This document shows positions 55,132-64,000 of a DNA stretch of 64,000 nucleotides, in pieces. Made by a program: the position numbers and the translations under genes. The stretch comes from Phytophthora quininea (lineage: Eukaryota > Oomycota > Peronosporomycetes > Peronosporales > Peronosporaceae): contig JAAVTG010000375.1 of the NCBI GenBank assembly GCA_011947345.1, positions 1-64,000 of the forward strand, read 5' to 3'. The notes beneath the pieces are model-generated. The model was not told the DNA's origin. It worked only from the letters and a program-made list of their open reading frames with translations, and searched no databases. How positions within the stretch are numbered: the stretch's first letter is position 1; each line of letters starts with the position of its first letter.

Positions 55132-56612
55132 TTAGTGCGAAATGTTTCCTGTCCACAGCTGCACGACAGCCTCGAGCGCTAATCCATTGTAGGAGCCGGC
55201 GCATAGCCCAATAATGGAGCTTAGGCCACCCACCATCCCAGCCACTTCCTTCTGATACTCAGAGCACATACTCGGCGCCAGAATAATGGACGACGTCGCA
55301 ACGTATCCCGTCGTAAGACCCAGCAAAAGCACCGCCACGATGGTTGCAATGTCATCAAAAGGGTGGACAAGTGCCGCCATGAAAAATGGCAAGAACGAGA
55401 GCTGTAATGGCCACGGGAGGTGCAATGTTGACACGTCAAAGTACATGGCATACACCGGCAAGTTCTTCCCCACGAGATCGCCCAAATTATAACATCCAAC
55501 CAGCACGATCGGGAACCAGTCGCCGAGATGCAGTGTCACCGATGGAATGACTGAAATGATTCCGGGAAGCACGACAGACACACGAAGTAGGAGAAGAACA
55601 GCGAAAAGAAGGGCTTGAGCGCCGTGTGCAGCACGTTCACGACCGTGGCGGCAGCAGCGTGCTCCTCCATCTCCTCTTCCAGCTCGAATGGATCCACTTC
55701 ATCATCAGCGTCGTCTTGGTTGTCGCGGATGAAATGACCGTTTCGTCTTGGACTGACCGCATTCAAGTTGTTCGCCAGCAAAGGACTCCGCTCATTGATC
55801 GCTCGCGTAGGAAACGTCGGGCGTCTCATGGGGCTGATCGGACTCGACAGTGGCGACAACGCCGGCGGAGTCAACGGCGTCTCATACTGCACGAGAGCAT
55901 ACTCCGTCAGCAATGGCTCGGCAAACTTGGTTCTCAGCAACGTCCAATAGAGCCCCCAGGTCACGACGATGATCAGCAGCGCCACACTAAAGAACACCCC
56001 CATAGACACTTTGGCAGCGTACTGCTGCTCTTCTTCGCCATCTTCCAGCGACCATTTCAACGCCAGTCTCACTGCGAACAGCAAAATGGCTCCGAACCCC
56101 TTGCCGCCTTCAATAGCTTGGATGAACATCGGTCCGAACACGCCTCCCAGCCCGTACATGGATGACTGCATGATCGAGGATGATACAGTGGACCCCATGA
56201 GTGACAGCAGCGTTAGAGGGTACGCCAGGTCGTGTGGCAGCGCCACAACATTGGCCAGCGGCAGTAGCAGCGTGAAGGTCGCGTAGCTGGCCAGCGAGCC
56301 GTGCATCCTGGCGTCTAGAGACAGCTGTCGACCGGCCATGACCATGTAGAGGCTGATGACCAGCAGCGTGGACATGTTGACGACCGGGAAGACGAAACCC
56401 ACGCGGTCTTCGGGGTATTTAGCATCGAAGAAGGACAGGCAGAGTGTGATGCACGACCACATGGCGATGGAGGCGGCGCCGCTGAAGAAGAAGGCGCAGT
56501 AAGTGACCCAGAAGCCGGCGCGGTCCTCCAGATTGCCCATGAGCAGCGTGTCCGTGGCCTCGTCCATGGCAGAGACCTCCAGATCCAGCGACAGCGGCTT
56601 GAGCTTGGCCAT
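55132..56612 (-). CDS. Equilibrative nucleoside transporter (ENT/SLC29 family), one apparent frame break
   Basis: ATG at 56612 (MAKLKPLSLDLEVSAMDEAT). About eleven hydrophobic helices; early text WVTYCAFFFSGAASIAMWSC and VFPVVNMSTLLVISLYMVMA; after helix 5, SSIMQSSMYGLGGVFGPMFI, where ENTs carry their conserved G/Q-rich helices. A central cytosolic loop is rich in Pro/Ser and acid residues (DDADDEVDPFELEEEMEEHA). The frame changes near 55565-55580 (one base short); the C-terminal helices continue (ISVIPSVTLHLGDWFPIVLV, MVGGLSSIIGLCAGSYNGLA). The family moves nucleosides down gradients; oomycetes, being able to scavenge host nucleosides, usually have several. Substrate not inferable. Confidence 0.85.
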
Positions 56613-56736
56613 GACGACGGTCGGTTGCGAATGGCTCCCTTCAAGTCTGAAGTTTGCGATCTAAATATAGGATTTAGTAGGACTGCCGGATCTATTATTT
56701 TGCTCGACGTGTGCTTTGGGGCAGCGTTCTGTAAGA

Positions 56737-58074
56737 TTAGAAGACGACTACGAAGAGGAAGATGACCAGGATGAGCACGAGGAAGATCTTGAGGATCAGA
56801 GACCGGTTGCCCGACACCATATTGAAGAGTTTCAGCAGCTCGCCGTGTGCAGCTTCCACATTCGTTTGCCTGTAATTTGACACCACCGCTTAGAGATTCC
56901 ACTACACAACAGAAACCTTCAGCTGCAGCGGGACGTACGCAATGTCCATGTCGTCGTCAATCCGCGAGATGATCTCTCCTTGCTCGGCCACCATCGTCGC
57001 CATCCTCGTGTACATTCCGGTGATCTGTATCCAAAAATATTCAACGTCAGCAAACGCAGTAATGCTGTAGACCTCACCGCCGCAAAACGCACCTCAACGA
57101 TCGTGCTCTCCACCTGCGCGGCATTATTATATCTCGTCTGCGCGTCCTCGCGAGGCCGATACACTTGTTGTTGGACGCCAGCGCTGCTTCCCGGAGGTGT
57201 CGATTTTTGCATGAACGGGTTGGCTGCAAGATTTCCACGCCGCCGCAATCCTGCACCAGCAGCAGGCACCGCCGGACTCGCTGCCGGCGGGATTCCTTCG
57301 ATTTGAAATAACAGATCCGATCGGTAAGACTTCATTGCATTCGTCGAGTACACTTTTCTTTTCTCCGTACCTGGTTTGTTCGGAAAGCTCGCAGGCGCCT
57401 GAAATCCAGCAGACTGTGTAGGCTTCTGATTCCGCAGCGGTTGCAACCCCGTTCCGTTCGGCGCCGGCATAATCTGGCCAGCTCCATTGGCTCCGTTCGT
57501 CCTCGAGAACAACGGCGCATTGATATGCACCATGGAGCTGCCTCCTCCGTGCGAGAACTTGCTTCTTCTTGAACTCCGCTCCCGGATCGCCGCTGTGTGT
57601 TGCTGCAGTGCATGCTACATCATCACAAATAACGAAACTAATTAGCTCAAACAATGTAAGCCACCACAATTGAGCCCTTACATGGAACGCTTTGACGCTC
57701 TTGGCGCAGCGGGACTTGAGCGACGAGCAGACGATGGTAAAGTGCGCTTGATGGTGCTGCAGGTGCCTCCCTCGCTGCGCATTCACGGTCTGCTGGAACA
57801 GTTGAATGTTGCGCTCCACGACGCCCAGCTCCTTCTTCAGCACGTCGGTCAGCGACCCGATCTGCGCGCTCGGGTCGTCTCCGATGATGGCCTTGCGCCC
57901 CACGAGCTCCTGCAGCTCCTTGAGACACAGCTCCTGCTGCCGCAGCTGGTCCGAGATCTGTTGCGCCAGGCGCGCGTCACGGGACAGCGGTCGGTGCGTC
58001 TGCGGCCGCGCATGGCCCGTGTCGAACAGCACCGAGATGCCCACGAAGTCGCTCGTGCGGTCCTTGGCCGCCAT
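56737..58074 (-). CDS. STX5: Qa-SNARE syntaxin 5 (Sed5-like)
   Basis: ATG at 58074 (MAAKDRTSDFVGISVLFDTG). N-terminal Habc-type helices: DARLAQQISDQLRQQELCLK, DPSAQIGSLTDVLKKELGVV, VVERNIQLFQQTVNAQR. After introns comes a Pro/Ala/Asn-rich linker, then the SNARE motif: QVESTIVE / ITGMYTRMATMVAEQGEIIS / RIDDDMDIAYV, with the zero-layer Gln in AEQGEI. The final exon, ending at the TAA 56737-56739, has QTNVEAAHGELLKLFNMVSG and a 20-residue tail anchor rich in I, L, V and F. Acts in ER-Golgi and intra-Golgi fusion. The phase of the last small intron is not certain. Confidence 0.9.
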
Positions 58075-58189
58075 GTTCGTACTAAAGCCACGTCAGAGTC
58101 TGATTTTACAATGTGCTGATTAAATATACCCAGTTCTAATTTACATCCGGCAGTTGGAAAGAAGTCAGCAAGTGGAGGAGCAGGTAGCG

Positions 58190-59965
58190 ATGGAGGAGGC
58201 GACACTGCGAGCCAAGATTCAGGCCATGAAGAACCTGCTAGAGGTCAAGAGGAAGAACGCAAACGCGTCAGCCCACCGACATAGCTACTCGAACGCCTAT
58301 CAGCCGCATAACAAGATTGTCCGACCGAATACAGCACCTGTAAATCGCTCGTGGACACGCTTCCCGTCGCCCGCGGCGCCTGCCAATCGCAGTGTCGTCA
58401 ATACAAGTGCGAACAAGGTGTGGAGGAGAGAAGGAGCGACGCCTGCGGCTGTGGCAACCGCCAAACCGACGACTGGCAAGCACCAGCAGTGGAAGAAGCC
58501 GGTGAGTTCGAGACGAAGGAGCAACTGAGAACTATTTGAGGTGTTAAGACGGCGAGATATTGTTGTTCATTGATGTATTTAGGTCAAGGTGGCGGCGAAC
58601 AAACCGGCGGTGATCAAGTACGTGACAAAAGCATCGTTTACGTCGGCAAAGCTGCTGACGTTTGTTTCTGTTGTGCAAACAGACGCACTGGCAAGAGTAT
58701 GCATCTGCAGGTAGTAAGACTAGAAGATGGAGAGTACGCCAAAGCCAAAGGAGGCTTTAGTCTCGTTCGGGCAGGTGTGAAGAAGCCAGCACCCAAACCT
58801 GCAGCAGCTTCTGTTCCAGTATCTCGTTCCAAAGGTAAGTTTTAGCTTCTTATCTTGAGTTTAATGATGTTTTAATGTGCTGGACCGATATATTTTTGTA
58901 GATTCCGTCAATATTGGTGGCGTGAAATACGTCCTTGCGAACGAAGGAAAGGTGCTGAAGCGCTGCTCGTCGGGGACCACAACTTCGTTCGGAACCGGAG
59001 CCAAGAGTGTGGCTGCCCGCGCTGCGTAAGTGCAGCTATAAAACAATTACTTACTCACTGATATCCGCTGCTGAGTGAGTATCTTTTTGTGTGTTGATGA
59101 ACTGTAGTCTCGCTCGAGCAAAAACTGCAGTCCAGCGCGCAAGAACAAAGCGCTTCAAAGCGACCAAAAAGGAGTTCATGTTCGTACTGAGTACTGCTCG
59201 TTTTACAACCGATTTGGTACGTACATGTATATGAATGAGTTGCTTGTTGCCAACTATTGAATGCTGCCGCTGTGAACTGTCGATAGGTTTTTGCAAGAAC
59301 AAGAATGAGTGCCGATTCATTCACGACAGCCGTCGTGTGGCGATGTGCCGGAAATTCCTGAGGAACGAATGCAACGACCCCAAGTGCTTGCTGTCCCATC
59401 AAAATGACGAGGTGGAGATACTGACCTACTCTCAGATGTTTCATCTAGCTACGCGATGTTGATGCAACTCGTGGCTGCTTTTGATGCCGACTCAATCCGG
59501 TATATAACGTTGCGGTGGTGTGTGTGTGTGTGTTATGTGCCTTTGTAGAACAAAGTTCCCGTCTGTAAAATGTTTCTCCGTGGGTCTTGTACACGCGAGG
59601 ATTGCAAGTATCGCCACGTGAAAGTTAGTGCAACAGCGGAGCTCTGCACAGCGTTTGCCAAGGGTTATTGTCCCAAGGGAGACGCATGTGAGTTCAAACA
59701 CGAACTTCAGCGGAGGCCCAGGCCCGTCGCTGGAGATGCTACGGGTGGTTCATCGAGAAAATCAGGTACGTTGTCTTCGGCCATGAATTCTGCAGGAGGA
59801 GGAGGATCGAGCGAGGACACAAGTCCATCGTCCGCTTCGCCATCAGATGCTTCGTCGAGTGGCGATAAGACGGAGTTGTCGATCCGACCAAACATCCGCT
59901 TCGCCCCCAAGCATAATGCCGGATTCTCCTCGCTCTTTGAAGGCTTTCGTAGGGCATCCAATTGA
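58190..59965 (+). CDS. CCCH zinc-finger protein, ZC3H3-like
   Basis: ATG at 58190 (MEEATLRAKIQAMKNLLEVK) with several short introns. The N terminus is basic and Pro-rich; a VNIGGVKYVLANEGKVLKR segment is like the ZC3H3 core upstream of the fingers. Fingers: C-X8-C-X5-C-X3-H spanning the 59219-59285 intron (CSFYNRFG and FCKNKNECRFIH), CRKFLRNECNDPKCLLSH, then, after another intron, CKMFLRGSCTREDCKYRH and CTAFAKGYCPKGDACEFKH, each C-X7-C-X4/5-C-X3-H. A Ser/Gly-rich tail follows to the stop at 59965. ZC3H3 helps mRNA export and 3' processing. An intron at about 59450-59545 carries a (GT)n run. Confidence 0.85.
59505..59532. repeat. Short (GT)n microsatellite in an intron
   Basis: About eight GT units lie just upstream of the acceptor of the penultimate finger exon of the ZC3H3-like gene. 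Probably neutral. Confidence 0.6.
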
Positions 59966-60380
59966 GCGATAGCATGATAGCTTGCATGTATTTCGCTCAG
60001 ATCACTTGAATACAGTGGGGTTCATTCATCTTCATTCAAATAGTAGCCCTGTCGCATGGACTTAACAGAGTTGTTAGCGTTCACGGCGCAGACCAAGGGC
60101 GCCACCGGCGTGCGTACGTTCCTTCGAGGTTGGAGATGCTGCAGTGACCTCTTGTTGTGCTTTGTGAGTCTCTAAATCTCGTGTGGGATGTCTGTAGTGT
60201 TGAAACTGGGCCTGATCCGAGATCCAGACCAGGGATGCGCCGGCCACTGAGTCACCTGCAAGGAGAACGAGTGGTTAGAAGAACGAGTAGTTAGAAAGCA
60301 ATCTCACTCTATCTTTTGCGTCGTACCGAACACTGTGCTGAAGTGCTGCCGACCAGGCAGTTAACAGGTTTTGAGCCCAA
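59966..60380. other. Intergenic to 5' flank of the copia element (possible 5' LTR)
   Basis: 415 bases between the zinc-finger gene and the gag ATG. A possible LTR start, TGTTAGCG, lies at about 60073. The 3' LTR is outside the window, so the LTR boundary and primer-binding site cannot be confirmed. Confidence 0.3.
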
Positions 60381-63300
60381 ATGACCAAAGCCACAGACGA
60401 GGTCAGCGCGCCTGCGAAGGCACCTGCTGCACCCTTTACCAGTCACGAAAGGACTGGTATTGTGGACGACTACGAAGAGAAGAGGGCCGCCATTAATCTC
60501 GAAAGGGGTGATGGCGCCGACGCTGGCGCTGATGCACCACGCGCCGGACACACAACTGAAGACCTGATCGCCCTGATCCAAGGCATGGCCAAGCAGTTGG
60601 ACACCATGAAGGTCGCGTACGAGAAGCTGTCGGAGTCCCAACAGAAGATGCACGATCAGATGGAGGCCGACGCAAGGTTCGGCGGCGTGGCACGCGTGAC
60701 TTCGCCGCGCATGAACTCCGGTCTCTTCGCATCTGGCCTCGGACGCGGATTGAGGATGCACATCGACTCGCTTGGGGATCACCGCAGACGCCACCCACGA
60801 GAATGCCCACGAGAGCAGTGCAGTCACCGCAGTATTTTAGCCAGCAGCAGCCTGGAAATGGCATGCCGTTGTCGCATCTACAGCGCCTTTTCAATGCGGC
60901 GCAGGCAGAGCAAGCGGCAGCGCAGGTTGCTGCGGACCGCGCGGCTCGGGCAGGAGCGGCTGGAGTGCAAATGCATGGAAGTCTTGGACAAGGACACGGA
61001 GCTCAGGGACACGCCGTACCCGCGGGTTTCCAGCAGCAGCAGCAACAGCCAGTGGTGAGGTACCCGGACGCGCGACAGAAGAAGTTGACGATCCGTCCGT
61101 TCGACGGCAAGGAGCTGTACGTGGGATTGGGGTCGGGGTTCCTGGAGTGGGGAGGCGTTTCGAGCGCCAAGTGAACATCGCCCAATCGGCCTGTGGTTTC
61201 GCGTGGCCAGAGGACGTGAAGGTGGATTTGCTTGGACACTACATGGCGGGTACTGCTGAGAAGTATTTCAACAGGCAGGTGGATGCTTGGTGGGCACAGA
61301 TACCCACACTGCAGTACGTGATGGAGAAGATGCTGGAAACGTTCAAGACGACCATCACGCCCGCGCAGGCGATGAAGCTGTTCACGGCGTCAAAGGATCC
61401 AAAGCGCTCGTGGCCGGAACACTACATGTACTTGGTGGCCATCTCCGAAGCTTGTGGAAACAGCGCCGATTACTTGGTCCTGAACAACATCGTGCAGTAC
61501 GCATCTGCGGACCTGCGTATGGTGCTCATGGCAAAGGTGGATGGATCGCGGACCGACTACCTGCAGCACGCGGAAGAGCTCGCACAGTTCGCCCAGTCCT
61601 GGGAAATCGAGACAGGCAAGGGGAAGAACTTCGGGCGTGACGTGGTGAGTTCGGTCAGGGAACGGCGAAAGGAGACGCGAAGATGCCACAAATGCGGCGA
61701 AGTCGGGCACCTGCGAGCAGCCTGCCCGGCAAGGAGCAACCCGGACATTGTGTTGGCAGTGAACGAGACGTTGGATGCGTCCGACGAGATCTGGATCCTG
61801 GACAGCGGTTCCAGCAGACACCTCGTGAACGATGCGTCGTACCTCGATGACGTCGAGCAGTGTGATGACCAGTGTGTTCAGCCTAACGGCGAGCCGCTTG
61901 CGATCAGTATGAAGGGCTCGGTGACGCTGCGGGTAACTGCATGCGGGGTGGAGCAGACCGTGAGGTTGTCGAACGTTTACTTTGCGAAGAACGTGGTGCA
62001 CAACTTGATATCGTACGGTCAGCTGGATAAGGTGGGCTACACACTTGCACACCGGGGCGGGCGACGCGTCGTTACCGCCAAAAAGGGAGGAAAAGTGGCG
62101 TTTGACGTGGACTTACGTCAAGGCGTGCTGGCTGTTACTGGCAGAGCGGAGAGGAGGTCAAAGCCCCTGTCCGAGGTGATTATGGCTGTCCTCGAGGAGG
62201 AGGCTAATGGATTGGATGAGGTGTCGAGCAACGTGCAGGAGGGAACGCTCGTGGAGTTCCATCGCAGGCTAGGACATCTGAACTACGATGCAGTGGAGCG
62301 CCTTGCGAGGGACCCGAGCTCCGGCATCAAGCTCACAGATCACAAGAGGGTGAATTGTTTGACCTGCGCGCAGGGTAAACAAGCCAAAAACAAGCGATCC
62401 GGTAAGGATACGGGCGATCATTCGCCGATCCACCGCATTGGAGGTGTTATCTGCTCGGACTTGAAGGGTCCAATGACGCCGCGCGACCGCCTCAACAACC
62501 GCTACATGGTCAACTTCGTAGACCACAAGAGCAACTACTGCAGGGTTTTCCTAGCAAGGACGAAGGACGCAGCTGCTAAACAGTTTGAGCACTTCCTCAC
62601 CTTCTTCGAGAAGCGTTTTGACTGCAGGATTCACGTGTTGAGAACCGATTCTGGTGGTGAATATCAGAACGTAGACCTGTTCTGTAAGGAGACGGGTGTG
62701 GCGCGCCAGCGCAGCGAGGCCAACAATCAAGCGAGCAACGGAAAGGCTGAGCGCATGCACCGAACCATTATGAACATGGCTCGGTGCATGATCTTCGCGT
62801 GCGGGCTGCCGTTGAGCTTTTGGGGTGATGCTGTTCAGTATGCAGCTTATATCCTCAACAGGTCGCCGACAAACTCAAATCCTGGGCGTGCTTCGCCGCT
62901 GAAGATGCTCGAGAAGAAGACGCCGTCACTCGGCGAGATAGTCGTGTTCGGGTCGCCCTGTACGGTTTACAGGGATCCACGCAACAAGAACTTCTCCCAG
63001 CGCGCAGCAAGGAATGATCGTCGGAATTGGGGAAGAGACGAAAGGATACAGAGTATACCTCCCAAAGGATCGTGTGGTCATAACTACCCAGCACGTGAAG
63101 AACATTGAGACTCTGAACAAGGAGCAGAACGTGCAGGTGCAGAAGCTGTATCTCCAGGACGAGAAAGGCGAGAATGTGGACGAATCAGCGGACAAGGCTG
63201 AGGACGCTGCCGTGGAGGCAAGCGCTGGTGGTGCGGCCAAGCGCAGGAAGAAGCCGAAGAAGCGCGGAAAGAAGAAAGCGTGGCAACGCGAACGGCACGT

Positions 63301-64000
63301 GACGCGCTCCGTGGCACGTAAGACTGCGGAAGGAGCGGACGAGTCTGGTCAGCAGGAGGAGGCGACGGGTGGGATCGTGAACAACGTGACGGATGTGGAC
63401 CCAAGGAACTTCGGGGAGGCTATGCGTAGTCGACACCCGGAGCAGTGGCAGAAGGCCATGGATGAGGAGCTGAAGGCTCTGGAAGAGAATGGAGTCTGGA
63501 AGGTGGTGCGTGTTCCTCGGGGAGCGCGTGTGCTCCACACCAAGTGGGTCTATAAGACCAAGAAGGACGCCGAAGGCGCTGTCGAGCGCCTGAAGGCGCG
63601 GCTCGTGGCCTGCGGGAACGAACAGGAATTCGGTGTCAATTACAGCATTACCTTTGCTGCCGTAATGGACATGGGGAGCGTGAAACTCATTTTGTGTTTG
63701 GCAAGGAAGTGGCGCGTGCCTGCGAAGCACGGCGACGTGCCGAACGCATATGTGAAGGCCGATAAGGAGGCGGAGTTGGACATCTACATCCGTCTGCCGC
63801 AGGGAATGAAGATCTCCGAAGAGATGAGGAAACAGCTGGGCGTCGCGAGCGACGAGGAGCTGGTGTTGGAGCTGAAGAAGGCCCTGTACGGGCTTAAGCA
63901 AGCCGGGCGACTGTGGAGCAAACTGCTGCATCAAAAACTCACAAGCGTTGGCTTTGAGCAGAGCTTGACGGACATGTGCGTATACTTTCGATGGCGTCAA
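60073..64000 (+). mobile_element. Ty1/copia LTR retrotransposon, 5' part
   Basis: A gag region, zinc knuckle, protease, integrase and start of reverse transcriptase occur in the copia order (protease-integrase-RT), unlike gypsy elements where integrase is last. The element runs off the window before the YVDD motif and RNase H. The left boundary is a guess; see the gag-pol entry for the coding details. Confidence 0.85.
60381..64000 (+). CDS. Copia gag-pol polyprotein (partial), three apparent frame breaks
   Basis: ATG at 60381 ([20 protein letters not shown]). Gag begins with a coiled coil ([20 protein letters not shown]) and a Gln-rich spacer, then the retrotrans_gag-like region ([20 protein letters not shown]). 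A CCHC knuckle ([14 protein letters not shown], 61684-61725), protease [11 protein letters not shown] (Asp codon 61801), GAG_pre-integrase [20 protein letters not shown], the integrase core ([24 protein letters not shown]), and RT start [20 protein letters not shown] with [15 protein letters not shown] and [10 protein letters not shown] follow. The frame changes near 60740, 61140-61160 and 63000 are each one base short. The predicted protein looks otherwise uncorrupted, so the copy may be recent. The 3' end is cut by the window. Confidence 0.85.

Noticed and set aside
60740..61160. Programmed frameshifting between gag and pol of the copia element
   Set aside because: The breaks lie inside gag, not at the gag-pol border, and have the same one-base-short form as breaks in housekeeping genes.
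63185..64000. 271-codon minus-strand ORF at the window end
   Set aside because: Antisense to the copia reverse transcriptase region; no family features.
1..64000. tRNA, rRNA or CRISPR features
   Set aside because: I looked for cloverleaf-like arms, rRNA-like conserved blocks and regularly spaced repeats and saw none that I could support.

Overview
The window is nuclear DNA of an oomycete, most likely Phytophthora or a close relative in the Peronosporales; I cannot name the species. The evidence is: dense genes on both strands; short GT-AG introns of about 55-80 nt; a small secreted protein with an RxLR motif about 34 residues in; an oomycete-type INR/FPR core promoter at a histone gene; flagellar genes (axonemal dynein intermediate chain DNAI1), as in zoospores; repetitive ankyrin-like proteins; and pogo/Tigger and Ty1/copia elements.

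Layout. 1-4000 (minus strand): the 5' part of a myotubularin-family phosphoinositide phosphatase, a protein with two Myb/SANT-like domains, and an ECHDC1-like crotonase. 4100-10030 is an accessory island: an unknown broken gene, an RxLR effector candidate, a pogo/Tigger transposase, a decayed second copy of the crotonase 3' end and an ankyrin-type pseudogene. 10100-13500: two related SPFH/Band-7 genes in divergent orientation. 13600-18740: a small ankyrin protein and a long chorein/BLTP3-like lipid-transfer candidate. 18740-21060 is poorly explained, with some unassigned minus-strand exons. From 21100 to 60000 conserved genes dominate: a TMD0-like plus PX membrane protein, a C-terminal-motor kinesin, Rab GDI, ARP4, a SPIRAL1-like protein, RRP9, an EHD/dynamin-type GTPase, DNAI1, RAV1/DMXL, SGF29, two divergent H2A.X genes, a zinc-finger/coiled-coil protein, RMC1, an EF-hand protein, an ENT nucleoside transporter, syntaxin 5 and a ZC3H3-like CCCH protein. 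From about 60070 to the end lies a Ty1/copia element cut off by the window edge.

Many genes serve endomembrane traffic and phosphoinositide or lipid handling (myotubularin, PX, BLTP3-like, GDI, EHD-like, RAV1, RMC1, STX5). They are not co-oriented, so this is probably chance clustering, not an operon-like unit.

A window-wide oddity controls how every gene should be read. At about 30 places a well-conserved protein continues in the frame expected if one base were missing, often within a run of identical bases. This affects housekeeping genes as well as mobile or accessory ones. The simplest reading is under-called homopolymers in the assembly, so most broken genes here may be intact in the organism. 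Clear exceptions are the crotonase fragment and the ankyrin pseudogene, which carry other kinds of lesion.
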